NCBI GenBank assembly: GCA_027627225.1
Contig: CM051025.1
Span: 76,920,474 to 76,984,473, forward strand
From: Congeria kusceri
Taxonomy: Eukaryota > Mollusca > Bivalvia > Myida > Dreissenidae
Length of the DNA: 64,000 nt
Direction of reading: 5' to 3'
In this document: in pieces, positions 43,901 through 54,550 of the stretch
How the letters are laid out: each line of letters opens with the position of its first letter
Numbering within the stretch: the stretch's first letter is position 1
Notes under the pieces: generated by a model
What the model was told of the DNA's origin: nothing
Databases searched by the model: none
The model's input: the letters and a program-made list of their open reading frames with translations, nothing else
Made by a program: the position numbers and the translations under genes

Positions 43901-46899
43901 TGTATTAGGTAAATTTCAGCTCAAGTTAATCAGTTTAGGTGTTGTTAAAGTATAAAACGTTGATAGATAACTCTATTGTTGCAAATAATGGACATTTAAG
44001 AAAAGTTAAACTTGTAGGTTTCCACCACATAAATGGTCATTCGGCGAATTTAGCACTATATAAAAAGTAACACTAAATTCGCAGCATGTCTCATGAATAA
44101 GACTAGCGAAGTGTATATTTCTAATTTAATAATGAAATGCCAAATATGAAATGATAGCATTAGATCTATATCTAATCTAACTTAGGTGGAACTGCACAAT
44201 TTTTTGTAAGGCAAAATGATGCAGCAATTGAGTCTGTGGCTCTGACACTGCAGTCTGTTTCACCAGCATGTACAGAAACACTTAGCATAGAGTTTAGTCA
44301 TCTACTTTAAGTCTTTCATTTGTACAGTTTAATTAATTGTGTGCAGCACAAAAAAAAACTACACACAGATCATGTCTCTCCAACAAAGTTCTTAATACTT
44401 TGTTGGCAGCAGCCACCCAAGGACCTCTTCTCAGGAGAACAACTTTTTAGTACCAGATATTGGGCATGAACACTATGCCTCATCAACATGTGGGTCGACA
44501 TGTTGCACCAGCAGAAACCATGAAGGACAGCTTTCTAAATTTGTGTATAGGGCTTGCACTAAAATGAAATGTTTGTGTTGGATATAAGCGTTGGATAGTG
44601 GAAGACCTGAACATTTCAGACATGAAATGAAGTTTAAAAAAAGCTTTGTTTTAAGTCATTTCTGATAATTTTGTGATAATATGCCAATAACTTCGTTGAA
44701 AGAGGTTTACATTTAGGTAAACCGTGTCATCTATTTCCAGGTTACATTACTTTTGCCACTTATGTTGTTGTTTTCTTGATAATTTTATAGTGTGTGAATT
44801 TTATGATTATGTTATGTCATTGGGAAACAAAAGAGAGGAAAATAACTATATCGAAAGGCTGTTTATTGTTGTGCTTCTGTTAGCTCTGAAGTACTGTAGA
44901 TTTTGATTTAGTACACATAAAAAGTTTTTTTTTAATCTAACGTACCCCCCCCACACACCCACCCCCATCCGCGGTTATTTGCCCCTGTTCCTTTAGCAAA
45001 ATCCTGGGGAACGGCCTGGGTATGTAATATTGAATAGTAGTCCACTACGAAGATTGTTCAAATTATGCCTCTGGGGTCAAAACTGGCCACATCCCGAGGG
45101 TCACATGGTTTATATTGACATGAATAGTAAAATGACTTTAAAAATCTTCTCCTCTGATACCCAAAGGCCCAGAGGTTTCATATTTGGTATGTAACATTGT
45201 ATAGTGGTCCTCTACAAAGATTGTTCAATTGATGCCCCTGGGGTCAAAACTGTCCACACCCCGGGGCTCACATGGTTAATATAAAAGTAAATAGCAAAAT
45301 GACTTTAAAAAACTTCTCCTCTGAAACCACAAGGCCCAGAGGTTTCATATTTGGTTGGGAACATTGTATAGTGGTCCTCTATAAAGATTGTTCAAATGAT
45401 GCCCCTGGGGTAAAAACTGGGCACACCCCAGGGGTCACATGTTTTATATAGACTTAAATAGTAAAATGGCTTTAAAAATCTCCTCTGAAACTGCAAGGCC
45501 CAGAGGTTTCATATTTGGTATGTGACATTTTATAGTGGTCGTCTGCAAAGATTGTTCAAATGATGTCCCAGGGGTCAAAACTGGGCCTGCCCTGGGGTCA
45601 CATTGTTTATATAGACTTAAATAGCCAAATGACTTTAAAATCACCTGAAACCGGAGTGTTTTCGTATTTGCTATGTAAAATTGTATAATGGTCCTCTACA
45701 AAGATTGTTCAAAGTATGCCCCTGGGGTAAAAAGTGTCCATGACACGGGGTGTCACATGATTTACATAGACTTGTATGGCAAGTGGGTCTCAAAAATCTT
45801 CTGGTTGAAACCATAAGGCCCAGAAATTTTATGTTTTGCATGAAACATTGTGGAGTGGTCCTCTACAAAGAGTGTTCAAATGATGTCCCTGGGGTAAAAA
45901 TTGGCCACCCCCTGGGGGTCACATGGTTTATATACATTTAAATAGCAAAATTACTTGAAAAATCTCCTCTTAAACCGCAAGGCCCAGTGGAATCGTATTG
46001 GGTATGTAACATTGAAAAGTGGTCCACTACAAATATTGTTCAAATTATGCCCCTGGGGTACAAGGTGGCCATGCCCTGTGGGTCACATGGTTTATATAGA
46101 CTAAAAAAACATCTGACACTCCAAAGGCCCAGATCTTTATACTCAGGTAAGGCGTTTATTGCCATTTTTCCCTCTTGTTATTAGCCATTATGATGCCTTA
46201 AACTCAGGTGAGCGACCTAGGGCCATCATGGCCCTCTTGTTGTAATTTGTCCACACTTTTTCAAGCCTTGAGGGCCCTTGTCCCCAATAGTCCAAATTCA
46301 CGGCAGAACACTGATACATGTAATTGTGTACATTAATTTTCCATTTGTATTTAAAAGTATACTTTGTATTTAAACGTATACTAAAGATCTATCACTGTTG
46401 TTTTCCAGTTTGCAAGAACAGTTGTTGAAACACCTTGGCATTTATACTTAATTATCACTAATATCACTTTCTTACATGACATGCGCTAAATTTCCGTTGT
46501 TAAATTGCCAATAAACAACTAAAAAAAGTAGTTCCTGAACTGTAAAGTATAGTTTGCATAGTATTTAATCGCAGTCTGGTCATGTTTGAATCAAAATAAT
46601 GTTCACTTTAAAACGTTGCTTATCTGTAAATAAACAATGATTTTTAGTTCTGATGCTCATATTTTAAACCACTCTGGCTAACGCCCTCGTGGCTTAATTC
46701 ATATGCATCAGAACTCAAAATCGTTGTTTATTTACAGATAAACAACTCAAAATCAAAATTTATTTCTTAATTTTAAATTTGGCTATCTTGCTTTTATTAA
46801 GTTATAAGGTGACATCGTTCTCAATTCCAGGTAGCAATTTCATTTTGGAAGGCCATGGGAGGAGATGAAGATGAAATCGGTGACCTTGATAGTGATTGA
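34880..46899 (+). CDS. AAGAB: AAGAB, complete: alpha/gamma-adaptin-binding protein p34
   Basis: Cytosolic chaperone that in vertebrates binds adaptin subunits and assists assembly of the AP-1 and AP-2 clathrin adaptors. Nine coding exons: 34880-34946, 37384-37574, 37739-37838, 38226-38321, 39072-39152, 39573-39953, 40324-40431, 41168-41217 and 46831-46899. They join in phase to 380 codons plus stop; the human protein is about 315 residues. The N-terminal GTPase-like half includes [47 protein letters not shown] and [11 protein letters not shown]. Exon 6 is a long polar linker that accounts for the extra length. The C-terminal part is [20 protein letters not shown], then [20 protein letters not shown] and an acidic end, typical of the family. 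Introns carry fold-back and tandem-core elements; intron 8 (5.6 kb) is dominated by one such element. The head-to-head neighbour is IQCH. Confidence 0.97.
35255..35535 (+). repeat. Tandem pair of tRNA-like SINE heads
   Basis: Two related units about 180 bp apart. Each has a GGTAAGAAC lead, an A-box-like TTAGCTCAGATGGTAGAA or TAAGCTCAGATGGTAC, a B-box-like GGTTCTAGCCCC or GGTTCAAGCCCC, and an ACTTTTCCTCC(C/T)AGGTTTA tail. Neither folds as a proper tRNA, so they are SINE-like pseudo-tRNAs duplicated in tandem. Confidence 0.65.
35816..37330 (-). mobile_element. Tandem-core element split by another element
   Basis: It starts with TTTTTAGCTCGACTATTCAC (the tail of a gamma-like element, inverted) and carries CCATATCTCTGTAACTACTA and AAGGTCACTGGCCAAGACCC. 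The core resumes after 37016 with the same phrases (CATATCTCTGTAAATACTAC, GGTCACTGACCAAGGCCCAT). The interruption is the ~1-kb inverted-repeat element at 35974-37016. Confidence 0.7.
35974..37016. mobile_element. ~1-kb inverted-repeat element, copy B
   Basis: Reverse-orientation copy of 10083-11110, with ends TAGTGTTTTATCCAGACC and TCTAGATTAAACACTA. Internal landmarks CCCTCTTATCTATCGACTGT and TTGTTAACGAGGGCCC match copy A inverted. It is nested inside a tandem-core element, which makes it the younger insertion. Confidence 0.75.
37384..37574 (+). CDS. AAGAB: AAGAB exon 2
   Basis: Acceptor TTTCATTCCAG; phase 1 in, phase 0 out. It encodes (D)[18 protein letters not shown] and on through [18 protein letters not shown] to FVVCFNSEK. 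The donor AAG|GTTACA is weak compared with the other donors of the gene. The match to the family is among the strongest in the protein. Confidence 0.93.
37739..37838 (+). CDS. AAGAB: AAGAB exon 3
   Basis: Acceptor ACATTTAG, donor ACAG|GTAACT; phase 0 in, phase 1 out. It encodes [20 protein letters not shown] then [13 protein letters not shown], the conserved PEIKILVC strand of the GTPase-like fold. Confidence 0.93.
38226..38321 (+). CDS. AAGAB: AAGAB exon 4
   Basis: Acceptor ATTTTCAG, donor GAGG|GTGAGG; phase 1 both sides. It encodes [20 protein letters not shown] then [12 protein letters not shown]. The 'WCIxxGFELVEL' string is a family hallmark and the acidic end matches the vertebrate protein. 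Confidence 0.95.
38352..38547. mobile_element. Fold-back element, copy in AAGAB intron 4
   Basis: Arms GTGAAAACTGGGCATAATGC and TTAAGCCCGGTTTTCCCATG, with an internal GGTATTGTCTGTTTCAAGG. It is shortened in the right half compared with 11145-11413. Confidence 0.8.
38548..39071. other. Rest of AAGAB intron 4
   Basis: AT-rich intron with no recognisable feature. Confidence 0.5.
39072..39152 (+). CDS. AAGAB: AAGAB exon 5
   Basis: Acceptor AATTCTCAG, donor AAAG|GTATGG; phase 1 both sides. It encodes (D)[18 protein letters not shown] then TWPNLVMK. '[22 protein letters not shown]' is conserved with vertebrate AAGAB and closes the GTPase-like domain. Confidence 0.95.
39153..39572. other. AAGAB intron 5
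   Basis: It contains repeated CCCAAATTCCCAA-type phrases (39200-39490), likely a decayed dispersed repeat. No exon. Confidence 0.4.
39573..39953 (+). CDS. AAGAB: AAGAB exon 6 (polar linker)
   Basis: Acceptor ACTTTTCAG, donor TTAG|GTAAAA; phase 1 both sides, 127 residues. It starts [20 protein letters not shown] and continues as a Ser/Asp/Glu/Cys-rich low-complexity linker ending [12 protein letters not shown]. This region is variable in the family and here is longer than in vertebrates. A second frame open across part of this exon is a shadow. Confidence 0.93.
39954..40323. repeat. AAGAB intron 6 with 108-bp tandem duplication of its 3' end
   Basis: The last ~100 bp of the intron plus the first bases of exon 7 are present twice. 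The phrase CTTTCTCAGACAGCATG occurs with acceptor at 40214-40215 and again at 40322-40323; the units begin near 40134 and 40239. The upstream copy has an intact-looking acceptor but its exon part has diverged and reads into a TGA, so it is a decoy. Confidence 0.8.
40324..40431 (+). CDS. AAGAB: AAGAB exon 7
   Basis: Acceptor TTTCTCAG, donor AAAG|GTGGGT; phase 1 both sides. It encodes [20 protein letters not shown] then [16 protein letters not shown], the conserved start of the C-terminal domain. Confidence 0.95.
40632..40891. mobile_element. Fold-back element, copy in AAGAB intron 7
   Basis: A nearly complete copy of the family: TGAGGAATGTCATGGGAAAA on the left and TTTTCCCAAGATACGCCTCA on the right are inverted. 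The inner arms carry CCTGTGCAGTTTGCACAGG and CCTGTGCGGACTGCACAGG mini-palindromes. Confidence 0.88.
41168..41217 (+). CDS. AAGAB: AAGAB exon 8
   Basis: Acceptor GTATTACAG, donor CAT|GTAAGC; phase 1 in, phase 0 out. It encodes (E)[16 protein letters not shown], matching the 'LPxExRKxxAExV' helix of the family C-terminus. Confidence 0.95.
41218..41892. other. AAGAB intron 8, first part
   Basis: Intron sequence before the large tandem-core element. Minus-strand open frames of 76 and 94 codons at 41339-41654 show no conserved motif, and I take them as chance. Confidence 0.5.
41893..46242 (-). mobile_element. Hairpin-capped tandem-core element, core type alpha, copy 2 (interrupted)
   Basis: Reverse copy of 12872-14575. 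It runs from TTTTTAGCTTTTGTGATCGC to CTAGGGCCATCATGGCCCTC, with about a dozen ~166-bp units (CTACAAAGATTGTTCAAATG, TCACATGGTTTATA). The tail palindrome is missing: about 30 bp between two AGCT repeats have been lost, leaving AGCT directly followed by TTTGTGATCG. A ~2-kb unrelated block (43067-45017) splits it after the fifth unit. It occupies most of AAGAB intron 8. Confidence 0.85.
43067..45017. other. ~2-kb insert inside the alpha-type element
   Basis: Sequence unrelated to the surrounding tandem units. It has a 70-codon plus-strand open frame at 43375-43587 ([18 protein letters not shown] and so on) with no family I recognise. CCAAT-type motifs lie around 43780-43820, and there is a C-rich stretch at 44945. 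The junctions show loss of core sequence and no clear target duplication. It may be another transposon or a filler from repair. Confidence 0.45.
46243..46830. other. End of AAGAB intron 8
   Basis: AT-rich intron. TCGTTGTTTATTTACAGATAAACAA-like segments at about 46610-46640 and 46720-46745 are inverted copies that could form a hairpin loop of roughly 130 bp. No exon before 46831. Confidence 0.45.
46831..46899 (+). CDS. AAGAB: AAGAB exon 9 (stop codon)
   Basis: Acceptor CAATTCCAG; 22 codons ([22 protein letters not shown]) and TGA. The 'AxxFWxAxGGDxDEIxxLxSD' tail is diagnostic for AAGAB and matches the vertebrate C-terminus. Confidence 0.97.
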   Translation, partial: VAISFWKAMGGDEDEIGDLDSD

Positions 46900-47895
46900 C
46901 CTTGTAACCTGAACATTTGACCTTTGACCTTAAACATTTAATGATGACGCTAGCCAGTTATAGCTTGAGCCTCTACACCTTGTCATTAGTTGCCTTACTG
47001 TTTTGTTTACAAATATTTGAGATTAACCAAAGAAATGACATTAATTTTATAACAAACAATGACATTTGATAGGAACAATTACCTGTGTTTATAGATGAAG
47101 TACCATTAATTATTTTATCAGCTATATAAACTATTCTTAAATTAAAATGTAATGTTTGCATTAGACATGTTCAATTTTTGCATATCAAATTGATCATGTT
47201 CAACACTATGACCTGCAAAGTTCCAGACTTATATGTGTGTCATGTTTGCAGTAAATTTAGTAACTGTTGCAAAATAATTATGCACCTTTTCAGAAAAAAC
47301 GTTTAGAAGGTGTTTTTTTACTGTTTATGTTAATTTAATGGACATCGTATATGTACATTATAAGTAAATAACACGCATGAATGTACTAGTATTTTGTCTG
47401 TATCTGCAGGTGCATTTATATTGCAATGTATGCTGAGAAAAAAACTAGCTTCTGTGCTAAGAAATATATTAAACTTGTCTGCAAGCATGTATTACAGGTC
47501 CAGAATTTTTTATTATGAATCTTGCAAAGCATGCCAGTCATGTATGAACAGTATGTAATGAATGTGTTGTATTTATCTGTTTATATGGGTTCACATTTTA
47601 ATGCAGCATGTTAGTACATGTCAGTAGTTTTGTCTCTAGTTACAATGTATATTGTGGTGTACTACGCCAGATCAACCAGTTTAATGCTAGACTGTTGCTT
47701 TGAGCAAAATCTGCTTTATATTGTATCGGCTGTGAAACATTGGCTTTGGTTTCGGGAATATGTGCCAATCAACAATTTAGTTTGTGTACTTCATTTAATA
47801 TATTATTTGAGAATTTTTAAGATTAACACACTTGGCACATTCAAAGGCTTTGTGTGATATTAAGGATGAATAAATATTTAAACCACCTTGATTTT
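46900..47895 (+). other. AAGAB: Probable AAGAB 3' UTR
   Basis: Non-repetitive sequence after the stop codon without defined transposons. An AATAAA at 47869-47874 is the best polyadenylation signal, giving a 3' UTR of about 1 kb. Another AATAAA near 48862 offers a longer alternative. Only the hexamers are seen; transcript ends are inferred. Confidence 0.45.
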
Positions 47896-48892
47896 TTTGT
47901 TTAAATATATGGCGCAATCCATCTGTGCTGGTACATTATTTGCTCTTTAACGTTTTCACGGATATCGACAATGGCATTTCAATTTTAGACAGTTATGGAT
48001 AAACTAGTACTGTAGTGACCATTTGAGTAGTCAGGAGTTTAAGTAGTTCAATCAGCGTAAATCATTCCGTTTTTTCACCAAATAATCCATGTTTCACTTG
48101 CAATTATTTCGTTTTCACCATTTCCGATTGGCATGATTTTCTTCTTATAGAAATATGCAAATTTAAACTGACCATTGACGAAATACTGAAGTTCAGCAAA
48201 TCAAGTGTCCTTGTAACATAAAAAACTAAGTAGATGTATCTCTGATGACTTCCCTAAATCTGGAAAATCATATGATATATTATTTTGTATTATAAAATTT
48301 GAACACTTCCTTTGCTCACAATTGGTTACTGTACATGTGGTTAAGGAAACACTATAGCAATCACATAGGTGTATTTAGAAGCCCGGAAGTGGCTTAAAAT
48401 CAATATTTTTTTATTTTTTTTTACTCCGAGAATAATTGTATATGTGTTCATTAGCTTTCAAACATGTGTTATGCTGCATGAAAGGTTATTGTATGGCTAG
48501 AATCTCTGCAAAATGCTAAAAGCTAAACTGCCATTGGTTTGCAAAGTATATTATTTATGCATGCCTAAGTTGGTAGGTATTGAATGTTCCCGCCCCCTTC
48601 TAACTCCGACTCCTGTAGCCGTGCCCGAATCGTGTGCATCTAGGTTGCCTATATTCACGTTGCACTATTGAGCCGGCTGAAACGTGCACAGATGCTGCCA
48701 ATACGAAAAACCGCAGCCATCATCGGTGGGTCGGGATGACAGACAGTGTGCAGGATTATTAGTACATACATATATTTTCATATGATATTGTATATTATAA
48801 TTAATGGTGCATTAAGTACATACTGAAAGATCAGAAATGCAGGAAATGTTGCCCCTGAATTACAATAAAGTTTACTGGCTTTCTTTCTTTTT
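47896..48892. other. Downstream of AAGAB, no gene seen
   Basis: Mostly AT-rich with a GC-richer patch at 48590-48740. No frame with splice sites is convincing. It could belong to a longer AAGAB 3' UTR. Confidence 0.4.
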
Positions 48893-50107
48893 TTTATGCC
48901 CCCAAAGGAGGGCATATAGTAGTCGCAGCGTCCATCTGTGGGTGGGTGGGTCCGTCCGTCCAGACTTTGTTTCCGCTCTGTAACTTTTTAAGTCCTGGAA
49001 GTATTTTAATATAATTCAGATTATTATTCCCCATGACTATACGATGTGTCCCATACAACTCCCATGCTCGTCGGCCAAAGGTCAAGGTCATAATTCAAGG
49101 TCAAAGGTCATGAATTTTCGTTTCCGCTCCATAACCTCTAAATGCCTGGATGGATTTTAATATAACTAATGATTATTATTCCACATGACCAGAAGATGTA
49201 TTGCGTGCAACTCCCATACTCGTCGGAGAAAAGGTAAAGGTCACAATTCAAGGTCAAAGGTCATGAATTTTTGTTTCCGCTCCATAATTTCTAAATGCTT
49301 GGATGGATTTTAATATAACTTCAGATTATTATTCCCCATGACCAAACGATGTGTTGCGTCCAACTTCCATGCTCGCCGGTCAAAGGTCAAGGTCACAATT
49401 TAAGATCAAAGGTAATGAATATTTGTTTCCGCTCTGTAACTTAACGCCTGGAAGGATTTTAATATTACTTCAGATTATTATTCCCCATGACCAGACAATG
49501 TGTCGCGTACAACTCCCATGATGGTCGGTCAAAGGTCAAGGTCTAAATTCAAGGTCAAAGGTCAATTATTTTTGTTTCCACTTCACAACTTCTAAACGTC
49601 TGGAGGGATTTTTATGTTACTTCAGATTATCATTCTCCATGACCAGACAATATGTCGCGTACAACTCCCATGGTCCTCAGTCAAAGGTCAAGGTCACAAT
49701 TCAAGGTCAAATGTCAAGGAATTTTCTTTCTGCTCTACAACTTCCAAAGCCTGGAAGGATTTTAATATTACTTCAGATTATTTTTTCCCATGACCAGATG
49801 ATGTGTCACATACCACTTACATGCTCCTCAGTCAAGGTCTGTGGGTCCAAGGTTACACGTAAAAAGTCAAATATTAGAATGAAATTTTGTAGGAAGAATC
49901 ATTTTTGCCAACATGCAAGGAATGCAATAACTTGGTGGCAATGAAGATCATTATGAGGCAGTGTGTCACAACATCAAACAGCTGTGTTGCTGAAATCTCA
50001 AGATATTTGTCCAGGGCATAATATTGTACTCTGACATTGTTTTGCCTTCCTCTGACAAGCATATGCTTCGGGGGCATATATCACATCCTGTGACAAGCCT
50101 TGTTATA
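48893..50107 (-). mobile_element. Tandem-core element, core type zeta, with delta-type head
   Basis: Read on the minus strand, the head is CAAGGCTTGTCACAGGATGT, the same as at 18562, followed by GCATGTTGGCAAAAATG. About six units of ~153 bp then carry CAGATTATTATTCCCCATGA and GGTCAAAGGTCAAGGTCA (plus-strand reading). The tail has GGACGGACCCACCCACCC, then TACTATATGCCCTCCTTTGG and GGGCATAA. The head and tail motifs are shared with the delta elements, while the core differs. Confidence 0.82.
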
Positions 50108-50431
50108 TATTTGTTTCACAAGGATATAATGGATTCAACAGCGGCCAAAACTAACCTGAAGTTGTGTGTCTTTTTTACCAGCGTGTTACAGAAACCAAAT
50201 GTTATACGCACATTTTTCGAAGTTTGAACGATGAAACATTCAGTTAAACAAACCTGCATGATCGCATTTTCAACCCGCAAACCACTTTGGACAGTGAGTA
50301 GGGTTTAATGTACTATGTGCAGTCGAAGACCTTTAATTAAAAATGTGCCAACGATGAAATTATGATATACAATATCGAGGTGAGGGGAACATACACTGAG
50401 TGGTCACGTGAAGTATAAAATAAAAGTATAA

Positions 50432-50602
50432 AGCGTGCCGTGGGAAAACCGGGCTTAATGCACATGCGTAAAGTGTCGTCCCGGATCAGCCTGTGCAGTC
50501 CGCCTTTATGGTATTTTCTGTTTCAAGGAAGTCTCTTCTAAACATAAATCCACTGTAGGCGGAAAGTGTCGTCCTGGATTAACCTGTGCGGAGTGCACAG
50601 TA
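50432..50602. mobile_element. Fold-back element, right arm truncated
   Basis: GTGCCGTGGGAAAACCGGGC on the left, the GGTATTTTCTGTTTCAAGG centre, and a break after GCGGAGTGCACAG. Part of the first mini-palindrome is also deleted. Confidence 0.82.
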
Positions 50603-51308
50603 GGAATGCAACTAATCCAAATTTTATCTCTGGATCTGGATCCAAGTAAGATTTGAAAATAAATTTCGAACCTTCGGATCGAATCTTGCAAGTAATTAGA
50701 TACAAATATAATATGTAAGTAAATATAAGTAATGTGGGTTCTTTCTTTAAAAATATCATGCATTAGTTACACCATAGGTCTCTAATATAACTTGTAGATA
50801 TTAAACCATCAATGGTCATATCGCCCCCTTGAGAGAAATGCTAAAAACTGATTTTTAATGTTCATTTTAAAATTAAACATTAACATATTAAAATAAGTCT
50901 CTTGAAATTAATGTGCATTTTTTGTCTACATGTATATACAGTTCAGTTAGTACACAACAAATATTGTATATAATTGTTCAGTTACATGACCTTTTGCCCG
51001 TGACATTTTGTACATGCAGTATTGTAAGTTCAGTAACGTAGCTTCCTTTAGGCACTATAGGCACGTGCCTATACATTTTTCCTAAGTTGAAAACTATCAA
51101 ATGCCAAAATGTAATAAAAACAATGTTATGGGTGAGGGTGAATCTTTGTCAGTTGTTTCGTATCAAAAACAGTTGATAAGTACCATACGTTGTTTGTTTT
51201 TGTTCGATTTAAACAAAATCATAGATAAACACCCCTGGGTCAGCACTGTTTTTCCCCTTATAATCCAATTATTATTAGTCTTAAAAAAATTATGTTTGTT
51301 TCAGGTTA
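50603..51308. other. No gene seen
   Basis: AT-rich spacer with no exon or repeat that I can define. Confidence 0.45.
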
Positions 51309-51627
51309 GGCGTAAAAAATATGTTTGTTTCTAGGTAACATGCCCACAAAAATCACCGGTAGGGAGGTAGGGATTTTATTTGTATTTTTTTAAATGGTCA
51401 ACTCGCAGATTCTTAAACTGAATGAATATTCAAAACATATCTCTAATATCATAAAATATTGTTTTGAAGTGGATGCTATCAAAACAAACATTTATAAAAA
51501 ATACATTTAATTATTGGAAAAAAAGTAAAATAAACAAAATATCTGACCCATTCAATAAAATGTTCTAGGGTAGCGGCTTTTTTAGCATAGGTCTGGTAAC
51601 CTGAAACAAACATATTTGTTTTACGCC
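51309..51627. mobile_element. PIF/Harbinger-type MITE, 319 bp
   Basis: The ends GGCGTAAAAAATATGTTTG and (right, inverted) GGCGTAAAACAAATATGTTT form ~30-bp inverted repeats. The flanks are TTA and ATA, so the 3-bp duplication is not exact. It is related to 3433-3818. Confidence 0.6.
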
Positions 51628-53955
51628 ATAATAGCATTATTTGTGCCTATGGTGTCGACGCATTTTTACACCCAAGCTACGCACCTGAAGTTGTACGTGC
51701 ACAGACCAACGAATTTGATTTGTCAAAGTATAACATTTACACATTTTAACATGGTATGTTTAGTGATCCTTTTTTAATTAAAGTTTACTGGTTTCAGAAG
51801 TTTTATTAATAACTTGAATTAGATCCCAACAAATAAAAAAAATTAGTCCCATCCCCAGCCGGGGGGGAGGGGATATTGATAGGTGCATTTGTAAACAAAA
51901 TAACATACATTTATATCATTTTATTTTATAATTAATTGTATGATGATATAAAATATTATCACTGAGACATACTCTCTTTTTCAACCAATGTTAATGCTTT
52001 TACACTCTTTCTATAAAATACATTTGGTGCAAGATTAGCGCGACTTCGTAGTGGGGCGAGTCAGTGTGGGTACGACTGCGCCTATTAGTCGACACGGCTA
52101 TCTCCCTTTTACGTAAATCCACCATAACTTCAGTTTGAATGGCGCGTTATCCAAGAACAACATGACATGGATATTGTTCATGGTAGCCGTCGACATTAGC
52201 GACAAGTCATTGTAATCTAAGTAAGCAATGATTTTCATTATAAAGCTTTATATTCCTGCTCAGCATTGTAGTTAATGATCTTGATCAGGTTCCGATATGT
52301 TCTGACGTAACAATGTCTTATGGGCAATATTTGTCCGAAATAATTGTCCGAAGGCGAAGGACCTTTCTACTGAAGGAATATATAACACATACTGCAACGA
52401 CCAAATTTATGTTATTACTCTTATATGCTAAAATAATAGTTCGCATTATTCCTTGTATTTTTTGTTATCGAGATGCCATTATCACCACCCCACAATGTGT
52501 GTCACAATTAGGGAAAGATCTAGGATAAACAAAAAGATACAGGGTACAGGCTGCTAAAAGGAGCAGGTTGGAAAGCCTGACCCATTTGTTGACATGTGCT
52601 TTTTAGGTTTTTAAGCATAGTCTGTTCAATTGTCATTGAATATTTGCAAAAAATGTATTAAATTTCAAAAGATATTCAACATGGCTGTATTGACCAGCCC
52701 AGAGGGGCTGCAGGAGGAAAGACCAAAAAGGTTTTCACTCTAGATCTTTTCCTTCACAATTGGTCACAATATACACTTGAATAATATTTCCTGAATAATA
52801 CTTCCTGGAAAAATCTGACTGTCAGAAAATATAATCTAACACCCCACTTAACTACCACCTCAATTTGTGACCATTTTGATTTTCCAAACTCCTGATAAAG
52901 TGGACAAAAAGACATGAGTGAGTTTCTATATATTTCAATGGTCGCAAACTATTATTATACAGGCACCTCGCTATTCTGTTTTAAGACAACTAATTCAAGA
53001 CAAAAATACCAAGTTATACTCAATATGTCCCCTTTATTGTGACCAGTGTCATTTGGTTGTTCACACGTTACTTCATCAATTAATTAACAGCATATGCCTT
53101 GGCAGTGATTTTTTTTGGAATTTTTACAACTACCTGTGCCTTTGAACTAGGGGAATTTTAGCGCGACAAACCTCAAACGGGAAAATAGTAAATATTTTTA
53201 TATTCTAAATTGTCAACTGTTAACATTTTATATTTTTATTTTTGTACTGATATATTTAACTTTTTATACTGCAGTGACTTTGTGCACACCTTTAACACAT
53301 GATCATCAGATGATATGATTCTTAAAGATAGATAATTCTTGTATAATAGGCAAAAGGACTAACGGATGGTAGTAAGTATTTCTCTCCTGATGATATCTCT
53401 GGAGTTTCATTATTCCTATATTAAAGTTGAACCAACAAATGTAAAACTGATATCAATTAGAGTTACTTGATTGTCACAGCAAATGTTAATTTAAATTTTA
53501 CAATATTTGAATGATGAACACAAGAGTCAGATTTCTTAGGGCAATTGCCTAGTCACAATGCTTGTTTTATGGCCCTTGACTTTGTCAACCTATAGTTCAA
53601 GATCTTCATCTGTGAGTTGTCTTTGGTGGTGGCAGTCCTCATATTGGCATCTAGATGACCTTGGGTTAGCCTGTTTCTCTTCTTAGTATGTATGGTGGCC
53701 ATTAGAGAGAAACTTTTTACCCTATAATTTGGCTATGAAAATGTGGTGCAGATTATAGATTTTGACAGTGAAACATTTTTAGGTGTTTTTTTTTTCTATG
53801 AAAAATCGTAATATATTCATCATTGAATCATTTTGTTCATAATTAATTCATAATGTTTTTTATAAACATGAACACTGCATTATAATAAATTGCAAAAATA
53901 TTTCAGATTAGAACAGATCCTTTAAAAACGCGATTCGAATAATATAACCTTTTAA
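51628..53955. other. No gene seen
   Basis: About 2.3 kb of AT-rich sequence with only short chance frames (52313-52528, 52918-53145). No splice-bounded exon and no defined repeat was found. Confidence 0.45.
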
Positions 53956-54550
53956 AACTACAGAATGACAGCGTGACGTCATCAATTAACCGGGCTTCCA
54001 AATCTGCAAGCCGTTAGAAACACCCATAGCAACGGTGTCGGTTTTACATCAAATGGCTTTGATGTGACAGCCGAATTTGCGGCTATCGTCTGGCAGTTTG
54101 TACCTGAAAAGCGTGTAACACGCTGAGCACGTGGTCGGCGTCAAAAAGCATCGCTTGATGCTACTTAGTAACTGTACCTGAACAAAGCAAGTGCTGTCGA
54201 TATAGCATTAATGCATTAGCGTTTAAAGAGAAATATCAAGGATTTAAAAATTTCAAACGTTTGTTTTGTTGCATTAGATAAATTGGATATTTAATTTCTG
54301 GGTGAGGTACTATGCATTGTCTGGATTATTTAGAGGATTTAATTATATTTGGATTATATATACGTGTTTCATGCATAAGGTAATTATATGTGCGTATTTA
54401 AAATTTACTTACTGTAAATTACGTTTTGATTAAATTAGTGTTATATTACAGAATATCAACATTCTACAAAAGCGGACAAAAGAAGTGCAATATAACATCA
54501 ATATACATGGCAAAATGAGCTGCAAATGGTTACCAGATTTTAACCCTCAA
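53956..54550 (+). repeat. Dispersed unit R, copy 1
   Basis: It begins with GCGTGACGTCATCAATTAAC (a CRE palindrome at 53974-53981), then AAATCTGCAAGCCGTTAG, CCATAGCAACGG, GGCAGTTTGTACCTGAAAAG and GAGCACGTGG. It continues through GGTAATTATATGTGCGTATT to about 54550. Related copies: inverted at 60055-59905 plus 57191-56830 (split by the LINE), partial at 56560-56690, and partial at 60595-60870. Confidence 0.7.
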
